Assembly (NCBI GenBank): GCA_039679375.1
Contig: JBDKVA010000090.1
Location: 1-13,312 of the forward strand
Reading direction: 5' to 3'
Length of the DNA: 13,312 nucleotides
From: JBDKVA01 sp039679375
Lineage (GTDB): Bacteria; Bacillota; Clostridia; Acetivibrionales; DTU013
The notes below the pieces were generated by a model. It was given only the letters and a program-made list of their open reading frames with translations. It searched no databases and was not told where the DNA came from. This document shows, piece by piece, positions 1 through 5,915 of this stretch (position 1 is its first letter; the number at the start of each line of letters is the position of its first letter). The position numbers were made by a program, and so were the translations under genes.

Positions 1-229
1 TGAATTCATCTGCCATATATTTAACGTCAGAAAGTAAAAGCAGATCGGCGAGCAGCATATCAACTTTAATATTACCTGTTTCGGATTTAATTTCTTCGCA
101 CACTTGTTGGGTCTTCACCTTGTTTCGCCCGTGAATCACTACAGTATGACCCTGCCTGGCTAAAGCCCTGGCGGTCTCTTTGCCAATGCCGCCTGTTGCG
201 CCTGTAATTAAAATAATTTTGCTTTTCAA
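1..229 (-). CDS. Short-chain dehydrogenase/reductase, N-terminal part (runs off the left edge)
   Basis: The N-terminal 76 residues of a classical SDR-type NAD(P)-dependent oxidoreductase are visible; the rest lies outside the window. The protein opens with KSKIILITGATGGIGKETAR, a beta strand followed by the TGxxxGxG dinucleotide-binding loop, then helix A, strand 2 ending in IHGRN, and a DLLLLSDV stretch that fits the usual D-L at strand 3. An Arg after the second strand (HGRN) hints at NADP(H), as in many SDRs. A TTG start at 229 is chosen because GGAGG lies 7 nt upstream (237-241). An in-frame ATG at 253 is an alternative with a weaker site. It sits directly downstream of a broken epimerase-type fragment on the same strand. 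The catalytic YxxxK is not in view, so the substrate cannot be named. Confidence 0.85.
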   Translation of the reverse strand, partial: MKSKIILITGATGGIGKETARALARQGHTVVIHGRNKVKTQQVCEEIKSETGNIKVDMLLADLLLLSDVKYMADEF

Positions 230-255
230 AACGATTCCTCCACCTTTTGACATTG

Positions 256-431
256 CTATTTTTCCTGTAGAGACATAAAATCGGCCACGATATATTCTTG
301 CAATTTCGGATGCGACATGCCGGTAGATTTGCGGCTTACGCTCAACACTTCCGCAACCTGCGGATGGGAAAGACATTCATTAAAACGCCTTCGCCTACCA
401 TCCCTGTAGTACCCGTGATAATAATTTTCAT
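256..431 (-). pseudogene. NAD(P)-binding epimerase/NmrA-like protein fragment, frameshifted and truncated
   Basis: The reading starts at an ATG at 431 behind a GGGGGA ribosome site and gives MKIIITGTTGMVGEGVLM, a Rossmann GxxGxxG nucleotide-binding start. It then runs into a stop within about 11 codons. Shifting frame near 375-380 restores ECLSHPQVAEVLSVSRKSTG and then HPKLQEYIVADF, the natural continuation of strand 2 and the following segment. One missing base (ATGGAATG read as ATGAATG) would explain the break. The restored frame then stops at 256-258, after only about 58 residues; family members are usually 200 residues or more. The gene is therefore both frameshifted and truncated. It lies immediately upstream of the SDR gene, suggesting a deletion joined the two. 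The family assignment comes from recalled sequence patterns and is fairly firm for the fold, less so for the subfamily. Confidence 0.7.
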
Positions 432-568
432 GGATAATCCCCCACTGCACTTTATTTTAAAGTATTTGGCGATTAGCATCCTTTCTTAATTTTATAACTA
501 TCGAAGTATCAGCGTCCTGATTTCCCTTTTTGGGTATTAATTAAACTGGTAGCAAATCTCTGTTCTCT

Positions 569-1102
569 TTACAGGGGTTGGACAAAACGTGTTGTCAGAA
601 TGCGAGTCCTGTCTTCGAGTATTTCAAGCGTTGGTTCATCGGCCAGAAGACCATCCAGGGCGAGGAGGAAGACCTCGGCCGTCTCCTCATCCCCCAGGAT
701 TGCCGTAACACATTGGAGCGCAACCTTGCGATGCAGCTCTGAGATGGCTGGCTCCAGCCTCTCGCAGACGTCAAAAAATTCACTTCCCATAGGCGTTCTC
801 GCCATAACTGAGTAAGGTTCAAGTACCATCAGCCTGCACACGTTTATCAATCGTTCGTACGGGCTACCCGGAGCGCTTGCGGCCTCCTGCGCTGCCGGAT
901 GACGCTCTATTAGCAGCTTCGCGAAGACAGCTGTGAAGATATCTTCCTTATTTCTAAATACTCTGTAGAGCAGCGTACGAGATAGATTTGCGCGCTTGGC
1001 AATGTCTTCGAAAGAAGTCTTGGCAAATCCAAAATGGAGAAAGCACCACTGCGCGGCATCCAGTATTCTTTCCCGGCGTTCCATTTCTTTTTCTTTGGTC
1101 AT
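569..1102 (-). CDS. TetR/AcrR family transcriptional regulator
   Basis: A 177-residue protein with the usual TetR layout. The N-terminal three-helix DNA-binding domain reads RRERILDAAQWCFLHFGF, then TSFEDIAKRANLSRTLLYRV and FRNKEDIFTAVF (about residues 9-60), and contains the helix-turn-helix. A less conserved helical ligand-binding domain follows. It is near the normal family length. An ATG at 1120 is possible. The ATG at 1102 (MTKEKE) is preferred because GGAA lies just upstream and the predicted promoter would start transcription at about 1120, leaving no leader for the earlier codon. A 15-bp palindrome over the promoter (1126-1140) suggests self-repression. The neighbours are a decayed epimerase fragment and an ArsR-type regulator, so no target gene is obvious. 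The C-terminal domain gives no clue to the ligand. Confidence 0.85.
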   Translation of the reverse strand: MTKEKEMERRERILDAAQWCFLHFGFAKTSFEDIAKRANLSRTLLYRVFRNKEDIFTAVFAKLLIERHPAAQEAASAPGSPYERLINVCRLMVLEPYSVMARTPMGSEFFDVCERLEPAISELHRKVALQCVTAILGDEETAEVFLLALDGLLADEPTLEILEDRTRILTTRFVQPL

Positions 1103-1125
1103 CTTATTTCCAGTCATCATGTGAC

Positions 1126-1155
1126 CATTTTGACAAAATGAGCATCAATTGTCAA
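1126..1155 (-). promoter_or_regulatory. Promoter and palindromic operator of the first TetR gene
   Basis: Reading on the minus strand there is a perfect -35 box TTGACA (1150-1155), a 17-nt spacer, and a fair -10 box CAAAAT (1127-1132). The -10 region lies inside the exact palindrome CATTTTGACAAAATG (1126-1140, 7-bp arms around one base). TTGACAA (1130-1136) and TTGTCAA (1149-1155) form a second inverted pair spanning the promoter. TetR regulators commonly bind such dyads over their own promoters, so autorepression is the natural inference. Confidence 0.55.
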
Positions 1156-1249
1156 CTCGTTTTTGTGATGCGGGAGTTAGATTGTTTCATAGCCGCTTTT
1201 ATAATTTTATAAACATCGAATCATGAGAAGAAAATTTTTCCTTGTCCTC

Positions 1250-1549
1250 TCAGCTGTTGTTGGTTAAACGCAGCAGATCAGCTACCTCTGATGTCAATTG
1301 TGTATTGACTTTACAGATTAAGAACTTGCCCCTCTTCTCTGTGGTAATCAAGTTCGCATTGACCAATTCTTTAATATGATGTGAGACAGTAGGAGCTCCG
1401 ATATTGAAACAGCTCTTAATATCTGCAATAGAGCATTCTCCGCATGCATTAAAACTTGCCTCTCGTGCCTCAGAGATTTTTAAATATAGTTCCAATCTAT
1501 TGGGATTTGAAAGAGCCTTAAATATCTTAGCCATTTGTTTGATATCCAT
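1250..1549 (-). CDS. ArsR-family winged-helix transcriptional regulator
   Basis: A 99-residue winged-helix regulator. The opening MDIKQMAKIFKALSNPNRLE is the typical first two helices of ArsR-type repressors, followed by CSIADIKSCF and then GAPTVSHHIKELVNANLI (recognition helix, about residues 51-69). EKRGKFLICKVN forms the beta wing. The ATG at 1549 is chosen because GAGG stands 9 nt upstream; the in-frame ATG at 1573 lacks a ribosome site. Four cysteines (36, 39, 47, 79) include a CxxC pair (Cys36 and Cys39) just before the HTH and His57-His58 in the recognition helix, so metal or thiol sensing is possible. The spacing does not match the classic ArsR ELCVCD box I recognise. The upstream DNA has a plausible sigma-A promoter. 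No adjacent transporter or resistance gene reveals the target. Confidence 0.85.
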   Translation of the reverse strand: MDIKQMAKIFKALSNPNRLELYLKISEAREASFNACGECSIADIKSCFNIGAPTVSHHIKELVNANLITTEKRGKFLICKVNTQLTSEVADLLRLTNNS

Positions 1550-1568
1550 AGAATCATACCTCAGAAAA

Positions 1569-1628
1569 TTCATATTACAATTTGATAACTTTCATATAAT
1601 AATAGCCTGGTTATACACTTTTGTTCAA
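1569..1628 (-). promoter_or_regulatory. Putative promoter and repeat elements upstream of the ArsR-type gene
   Basis: On the minus strand TTGAAC (1623-1628) is followed after 18 nt by TATTAT (1599-1604), a reasonable sigma-A promoter. Between it and the start codon the heptamer ATATGAA occurs twice (1591-1597 and 1569-1575) with a 22-bp period, about two helical turns. This could be a regulator site, but the elements are short and AT-rich. Confidence 0.4.
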
Positions 1629-1655
1629 CCTTTGCAGATTGTAATCATTAAATAA

Positions 1656-1685
1656 AGGATACTACTTTTGTAATGGCAGTATCCT
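1656..1685. repeat. Inverted repeat at the DtxR-stump end
   Basis: AGGATACT (1656-1663) and AGTATCCT (1678-1685) form perfect 8-bp arms around a 14-nt loop, at the 3' end of the DtxR-type stump and upstream of the ArsR-type promoter. No T-run follows on the minus strand close enough for a convincing terminator, although the DNA downstream is A/T-rich. A 12-bp palindrome TCCTTCGAAGGA lies nearby at 1704-1715, inside the stump. Confidence 0.35.
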
Positions 1686-1769
1686 CCAAATTCGCGCCCC
1701 TTCTCCTTCGAAGGAAAGCTCGTAGATTACTTTGATATACCGTTGCATAGAGGCGGTAAGATCAAACAT
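1662..1769 (-). pseudogene. DtxR/MntR-type metal-dependent regulator, N-terminal stump
   Basis: A 35-codon reading frame starts at an ATG at 1769 behind a strong site (GAGGAAG, about 5 nt upstream). It reads MFDLTASMQRYIKVIYELSF followed by EGEGARI. This closely resembles the first helix of DtxR/MntR-family iron- or manganese-dependent repressors, where LTxSxxxYLxxIYEL is typical, followed by G-x-x-AR-V before the HTH. After GARI the frame continues as WRILPLQK and stops at 1662-1664. The recognition helix, the metal-binding residues and the dimerisation domain are absent, and family members are about 120-230 residues. The stump ends just upstream of the ArsR-gene promoter, so a deletion probably fused the two. 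The family call comes from recalled patterns over a short stretch. Confidence 0.6.
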
Positions 1770-1937
1770 ATTGCTTCCTCATTTATGGCAGTTGATAAGT
1801 AGTATTTACGTCAAAATCGGACAGTATAAACGCAATCTGATATAAAATTTGGGCAAGATTGAGGAAGGCGGTCATTCCCTTGCGGTAAGTGGCAGGATAA
1901 GAAATAGCCGCTTATTTTGTTATTACGTAAGAACAGC

Positions 1938-2780
1938 TCACGCTTCTCCTTCTGCGCCAATCGGTACGATGACGCCTTTATCTGAAGCGCATTTCTTCCA
2001 TACTATTGTCGCAATCACAACACAGCAAGCTGATATAAGGTAAACCGCACCTTCAAGCATCCAGAGATTTGAAGTGTAATGCGACAGGATAACGGCGACC
2101 GCGTTCATAAACGTATGCAATATAATTGCCAGAGGATAGAGCCAGAAATACCGTCCTGTGTTTTTTACAGCAAACCATACGAGAACAGACAGAGAGATGT
2201 GAAGGGCTACGGCGGCAAAGCGCTCGGCCGAGCCTATCAGAAAATCTGTGGGTGCGGCTCCCGCGAGCGCCGCTATTGCTGCGTTGATTCTCTGCAAAGC
2301 AGCCGGATCGGTGACTCCGGTGGTCAGTGTGTCGGCCATGCCGGCGTTGAGCGTAACGGACATCACGATATTCGATATCATGCTGACTCCGAGAATGTAA
2401 ATAGCCTCAAATCCGCCGTGCCCGGCGCCGTACATCAGGGCGTTTTGGTTGTTGCCGCGTTTCCTTCTCAGTACCGTTTTGAACGCAGTATAACGGCCGG
2501 TTTCCTCAAAAAGCCCAGCCATCAGTCCGCCGTAGACGCCGTATAACCATATGTTGTTCAGAATTGCTTTGCCGGTGTCTGTTGCAAAGATCAAATTGTG
2601 GACGAAGCCCTCAATAAGCAATGCAAATACGACAAAAACCGCGCAACCGATAAAGAACGGCAGGACATCCGCCTTATATTTCTTTCTGAACACGAGAAAC
2701 AATACGACCGGAATCGTGATTCCTATAAGAGCTGAAACCACCATGAATACGATAGATGACATCGGTACTATATAATTCAT
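1938..2780 (-). CDS. YhfC-family intramembrane metalloprotease-like membrane protein
   Basis: A 280-residue polytopic membrane protein of the YhfC type (a family of putative membrane proteases in Firmicutes). Visible hydrophobic segments lie at about 8-31, 39-58, 77-92, 185-205, 212-233 and 241-261. Conserved-looking polar motifs within or beside membrane segments fit a buried metal site: FEETGRY (91-97), YGAGHGGFEA (117-126), ALH (192-194) and LHTFMNA (221-227). An EE pair and three histidines in membrane segments are what this fold would use to hold zinc. The ATG at 2780 has an AGGAG site 9 nt upstream. It follows a five-helix membrane protein on the same strand after a 127-nt gap and may be the last gene of the TetR-controlled cluster. 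Substrate and physiological role are unknown; protease activity is inferred from family motifs only. Confidence 0.8.
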   Translation of the reverse strand: MNYIVPMSSIVFMVVSALIGITIPVVLFLVFRKKYKADVLPFFIGCAVFVVFALLIEGFVHNLIFATDTGKAILNNIWLYGVYGGLMAGLFEETGRYTAFKTVLRRKRGNNQNALMYGAGHGGFEAIYILGVSMISNIVMSVTLNAGMADTLTTGVTDPAALQRINAAIAALAGAAPTDFLIGSAERFAAVALHISLSVLVWFAVKNTGRYFWLYPLAIILHTFMNAVAVILSHYTSNLWMLEGAVYLISACCVVIATIVWKKCASDKGVIVPIGAEGEA

Positions 2781-2907
2781 ATCATTACTCCTTCCGTTTA
2801 CTTGCCGCTGCCATTGATAATCAAATGTAGGCGGTAATCGTGCCTTGCCGTTGTCATAATGCCAATTTTTATATTTGAGAAAAGCCTATCGGCTCTGGCT
2901 GACTGCC
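2781..2907. other. Gap between the two membrane-protein genes with a weak hairpin
   Basis: On the minus strand the short stem AGCC-GATA-GGCT followed by TTTTC lies shortly after the stop of the upstream gene, a weak terminator at best. An open frame without a start codon continues into the YhfC-like gene, but I see no recognisable protein. Whether transcription reads through is uncertain. Confidence 0.35.
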
Positions 2908-3531
2908 TCAGTGCATATTGATTGCGATACTTTCGACTATGGCGCCTATCAGCATAAGGCTAATCCCTATTACAAAAGCAATCCTTTCGGATCTCGAAAT
3001 ACGGATATCCCTGATTTTTTTTGTCACGGTATTTTTGCCGCTGGTAAGTACTGTGGCGATGTGCGCGGCAGAACAGGCAATCAGCAGTTGACCCGTCATC
3101 TCCCAGAGTCCTCCCCGATGCGCGAGGTCAAAGATGCGGAGAAGCCTCCCCGGTAAACTGAGGGGTTCGTCCTCCACGGAAAAGGACCACGTGCCAAGTA
3201 CGACGGCGTTTACGCAGATCAAAGTGTAAAAGGCAAGATAACCTAAGGATAGATAGTCTGCGTCCTTTTCTTTTTTCGTGCCTAGCAGGCTTCCGAGAAC
3301 AATGACCAGAACGGACAGCAGATTGTAAAAGAATATTTGCAGCGTAAGGACAATAGTATTATTCGAAGTTTCCCAGTTTTGCAACGGGTTCTTGTTTTTC
3401 AGCAGCCCCTCTGGAAGAAAAAAATAACTTATGATTGTCAAGCCGAAAAACAAAAGCAGAAATAGGAGACCCCCCCAACAAATTCGTTCCTTCAGGCTGC
3501 TGCTGCTTAGCTTTTCATGAAAGTATGCCAT
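2908..3531 (-). CDS. Five-helix integral membrane protein, possibly SpoIIM/DUF95-like
   Basis: A 207-residue membrane protein with a perfect ribosome site (AAAGGAGG, 8 nt before the ATG at 3531). Hydrophobic segments are visible at about 18-38, 60-82, 94-114, 141-163 and 183-203. Between helices 3 and 4 is the stretch HRGGLWEMTGQLL, which resembles the G(I/L)xE element of SpoIIM-like (DUF95) membrane proteins, where a glutamate begins a re-entrant or transmembrane helix. The overall helix count also fits. The resemblance is weak and no catalytic motif is evident. A longer in-frame reading that begins at 3870 is not one gene: its first 113 codons are the broken CPBP gene read partly out of frame. 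It lies between a broken CPBP gene and a YhfC-like gene, so a role in the same membrane process is likely. Confidence 0.75.
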   Translation of the reverse strand: MAYFHEKLSSSSLKERICWGGLLFLLLFFGLTIISYFFLPEGLLKNKNPLQNWETSNNTIVLTLQIFFYNLLSVLVIVLGSLLGTKKEKDADYLSLGYLAFYTLICVNAVVLGTWSFSVEDEPLSLPGRLLRIFDLAHRGGLWEMTGQLLIACSAAHIATVLTSGKNTVTKKIRDIRISRSERIAFVIGISLMLIGAIVESIAINMH

Positions 3532-3551
3532 GAAACATTCCTCCTTTCGAT

Positions 3552-3914
3552 TTATACCAACACGGCAAACAGATATCCCACCCCCACCATCAGAACGTTG
3601 CTGACGCTGTGCATTAATACCGGATATAAAACGCTGCGGCTCTCCTGATAAGCCATACCCTGTACGGAGCCTATTGCAAAGGCATAGAACAGTTGAGAAA
3701 TATTCGCATCCACGGCAAAAGGAGACAGGGACCAACACCGTGATAGGCAGCGCGCGATACAGTATTTCCTCAGAGGTTCCGCTCAAAAGCAGTTGAAAAC
3801 CCAGCGTTCCAAGAACATTTCTTTGGTCCAGCGTGAAATCATAGGTTAGGGGCTGGCCGCTGGTGTACATGAGTATGTGGTATGTAAGCGATATAATCGT
3901 CAGAACAGCAACTT
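3552..3914 (-). pseudogene. CPBP (CAAX-protease-like) intramembrane protease, 5'-truncated and frameshifted
   Basis: Two adjacent frames together spell the C-terminal half of a CPBP-family membrane protein. The first reads AVLTIISLTYHILMYTSGQP, later GTSEEILYRALPITVL, which holds the EExxxR motif that is catalytic in this family. After a shift by one base near 3725-3740 the second frame reads FAVDANISQLFYAFAIGSVQ and then YPVLMHSVSNVLMVGVGYLF, supplying the conserved C-terminal MHxxxN histidine motif, and stops at 3552-3554. An in-frame stop TAA sits directly before the first visible codon (about 3915), so the N-terminal membrane segments are missing. The gene lies only 24 nt after the hydrolase stop and 20 nt before the start of the next membrane-protein gene. 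Either the gene is dead, or a sequencing indel plus a novel short 5' end must be assumed. Confidence 0.7.
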
Positions 3915-3938
3915 ACAGCCTTTTATAGAGCGGTTACC

Positions 3939-5054
3939 CTATTTGATATCGCTGAGACTGTTTTTTCCCGCGAGCACATCCTCCAGCATGATACAAACGG
4001 CTTTTTCCGGTTCCTCAAAAACGGGGCTGTGGGCAGACTGCCGGAATAAGTAAAAGCCTTTGACATGTACCTGCAATTGTTTGAAATAGGATTCTGCCAG
4101 TATATAAGATACAGTATAGTCGTAGACACCGCTGAAAAAATAAGCCGGTATCTTTAGTTTGGAAACCTTGCGGATCATATCGGCTTCGCTCATTTGCCGT
4201 CTTAAATCTGTTACATTGTTCAGCGCCGCCTTGCCGCGCCATATGTTTATCTTTTCCGTCAATGTATATGCCCGGCACTGCATCACCGGTAAAAATATAC
4301 CGGTAAAAACTGATCTCATGTTATGCATCGTTCCAATACCGAGCTCATGCATAGCTTCATCACGCAGCGACGGATTCGCAAGATAGTCCGAGTAGTCTTT
4401 TAATTTCTTTAACTTTGCCTGATTTCCGCTTGCTTTATATTGTGATAGCATATACTGATATGCCATTTTTTCAGATTCCTGCTGCTGTGAAACCTGCGCG
4501 ATTCCAATATAGGCATGATACAATTCCGGAGCGTGCGCAGCGGCCTGGATTCCAAGAAACGTACCCCAGGAATGCGCCATTAAATAGATTTTCTCCTGGC
4601 CAAAGCGTTTGCGCAGGTAGTTGGTCACAGCGATAGCATCGGCAATCAATTGCTCCGTTGTTATGCTCTTGCAGGCGCTGTTCGACCGATAGGAAATACC
4701 GCTTCCTCGCTGATCCCAATAGCAGACCGTAAATCTTTCTTCAAATATCATCATATATTTTTCAGCCAAAAAATACTCCGGCATTCCCGGCCCTCCATGC
4801 ACAAACAATACCATTGGATTGTTTGTGTTTTTCCCTCGGATGAACATTCCCTGCCTGATACCGTTTATTTCTACAAAGGTCTTCTCGGAGATGCTTCCTG
4901 CGATTTCTTTTTTGTTTGCATCAAGGAAAGGATGCGTTTTTCCGGGGCTCCGGATCAATAAAAAAGCTGTAAGGAACAGTAAACCGGCCGGCAAAGCACA
5001 AAGGATTTCCATCATAATTTCACAAACTTTCATATAATTTTCGATATATGGCAT
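3939..5054 (-). CDS. Membrane-anchored alpha/beta hydrolase, proline-iminopeptidase (S33) type
   Basis: A 371-residue alpha/beta-hydrolase. It begins with one hydrophobic segment (about 17-34), likely a signal anchor that places the catalytic domain outside the cell or on the membrane. The core contains FVHGGPG (oxyanion region, 84-90), YWDQRGSG (112-119) and MAHSWG (159-164), with Ser162 as the nucleophile in an AHSWG version of the usual GxSxG elbow. SGVYD (Asp312) and SAHSPVFEEPE (His342) complete the triad. HGGPG plus WDQRG is characteristic of S33 peptidases and related hydrolases, so a peptide or ester substrate is likely, though specificity cannot be read. The start at 5054 is the first in-frame ATG and has only a weak ribosome site; ATGs at 5033 and 5015 are possible. 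It follows the WHG-type TetR gene by 20 nt, so they are almost certainly co-transcribed. Confidence 0.85.
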   Translation of the reverse strand: MPYIENYMKVCEIMMEILCALPAGLLFLTAFLLIRSPGKTHPFLDANKKEIAGSISEKTFVEINGIRQGMFIRGKNTNNPMVLFVHGGPGMPEYFLAEKYMMIFEERFTVCYWDQRGSGISYRSNSACKSITTEQLIADAIAVTNYLRKRFGQEKIYLMAHSWGTFLGIQAAAHAPELYHAYIGIAQVSQQQESEKMAYQYMLSQYKASGNQAKLKKLKDYSDYLANPSLRDEAMHELGIGTMHNMRSVFTGIFLPVMQCRAYTLTEKINIWRGKAALNNVTDLRRQMSEADMIRKVSKLKIPAYFFSGVYDYTVSYILAESYFKQLQVHVKGFYLFRQSAHSPVFEEPEKAVCIMLEDVLAGKNSLSDIK

Positions 5055-5074
5055 CGTTCACGCTTTGTAATTTT

Positions 5075-5662
5075 TTATCCGTGATTATTACGGATAAAGT
5101 CTTCAATTTTTGTTTCCCAGTTCTGATCATAGTGGACGTATTTCATCGTTACAATGGAGGAGAGGCCATGTACCAGCGCCCACATGGAAATGATGGCGTC
5201 ATTAATTTTAGTTGCTGGAAGTCCCATATTTTTTAATACACGCTGGGCCACGTCACGGAAAAGCCGAAATGGGGGAAAGTCACATTCAACGTCACCATTC
5301 ATAGAGAGATCGAGCGCCATGCACGGCTGAGAGAACAGGAACGAAAAATATTGAGGATGATGGAGGAAAAACAGAACGTAGGATTTTCCGATTTGTATGA
5401 GCAGCTCTGAGTCATCGGGATAAGAACTTGTTCGTACCGTATCCTCCAGTGTTTGCATAAACTGCGCAGTCACGTATGCCTGCATTTCTTTCAGCAGGTC
5501 TTCTTTATTCTGAAAGTGACTGTAAGGCGCAGCGTGGCTTACACCGCATAGAGCAGCGACCTTTCTTAACGAGAAATTGCTTTCGCCCTCATTATTAATA
5601 AGAGCAATACCGGCTTCCAGTAGTGCATTTTTTAAGTTTCCATGATGATAAGGCTTATCCAT
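5075..5662 (-). CDS. TetR/AcrR family regulator with WHG-type C-terminal domain
   Basis: A 195-residue regulator. The N-terminal MDKPYHHGNLKNALLEAGIA, followed by SLRKVAALCGVSHAAPYSHF and QNKEDLLKEM, is the DNA-binding domain of the TetR subgroup that carries a WHG-type C-terminal domain. In it YHHGNL is a hallmark start, and ALVHGLSSIV near residue 165 matches the region that names the domain. The ATG at 5662 lies 7 nt after GGAGG; a TTG one codon upstream is less likely. Upstream lies a perfect promoter enclosed by a 20-bp inverted repeat. The hydrolase gene follows after 20 nt, and membrane-protein genes follow that. The regulator therefore probably represses itself and the cluster until a small ligand binds. 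Ligand identity is unknown. Confidence 0.9.
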   Translation of the reverse strand: MDKPYHHGNLKNALLEAGIALINNEGESNFSLRKVAALCGVSHAAPYSHFQNKEDLLKEMQAYVTAQFMQTLEDTVRTSSYPDDSELLIQIGKSYVLFFLHHPQYFSFLFSQPCMALDLSMNGDVECDFPPFRLFRDVAQRVLKNMGLPATKINDAIISMWALVHGLSSIVTMKYVHYDQNWETKIEDFIRNNHG

Positions 5663-5679
5663 CAACTATCCTCCTCTTT

Positions 5680-5730
5680 TATCTTGACACTGTAAAGATT
5701 ATAGCAAGGGATCTTTACAGTGTCAAGATA
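5680..5730 (-). promoter_or_regulatory. Consensus sigma-A promoter enclosed by a 20-bp perfect inverted repeat (TetR operator)
   Basis: The left arm TATCTTGACACTGTAAAGAT (5680-5699) and right arm ATCTTTACAGTGTCAAGATA (5711-5730) are exact inverted copies with an 11-nt spacer. Each arm also contains a near-palindrome of its own (CTTGACACTGTAAAG), and the two centres (5690 and 5720) lie 30 bp apart, about three helical turns. On the minus strand TTGACA (5721-5726), a 17-nt spacer and TATAAT (5698-5703) form a perfect sigma-A promoter whose -35 lies in one arm and whose -10 edge and start point lie at the other. A repressor bound at both arms would block RNA polymerase. The adjacent TetR product is the obvious candidate. 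Confidence 0.85.
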
Positions 5731-5773
5731 ATAACAGCAAAACGCCCTATTAAAATAAGGTGTGTTAAAAAGT

Positions 5774-5806
5774 TCTAACACTCGCACCCCGGATGCGAGT
5801 GTTAGA
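5774..5806 (-). terminator. Rho-independent terminator of the chemoreceptor gene
   Basis: TCTAACACTCGCA (5774-5786) pairs perfectly with TGCGAGTGTTAGA (5794-5806), a 13-bp stem with a 7-nt loop. On the minus strand it is followed by ACTTTTT; on the plus strand by TTTT and then a run of seven T after 6 nt. It can therefore stop transcription in both directions and separates the chemoreceptor gene from the TetR promoter. Confidence 0.85.
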
Positions 5807-5915
5807 TTTTGCAGCCTTTTTTTATACCCAAAATCAAAGGATAAAATTGCAGTGTAAATTAAAATTTTTAAAATAAATTTCAACGCTAAACAGCTACTGT
5901 TAAATAATCCACGGA

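Noticed and set aside
488..1227. Similar 25-nt stretches at 488-512 and 1203-1227 flanking the first TetR gene
   Set aside because: They match at about 20 of 25 positions but mostly in AT-rich bases; chance is likely and no duplicated ends or transposase were seen.
2079..2546. 155-residue plus-strand open frame opposite the YhfC-like gene
   Set aside because: It lies wholly antisense to a well-supported membrane protein gene and has no protein-like pattern.
2908..3870. A single 320-residue protein beginning MYTSGQPLTYDF
   Set aside because: The first part is the broken CPBP gene that goes out of frame after ALPITVLVPV; the real downstream gene starts at 3531 with a perfect AAAGGAGG site.
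5077..5095. Hairpin ATCCGT/ACGGAT at the end of the second TetR gene as a terminator
   Set aside because: Only a 6-bp stem overlapping the stop codon, followed on the minus strand by A residues rather than T; the hydrolase gene 20 nt away is most likely co-transcribed.
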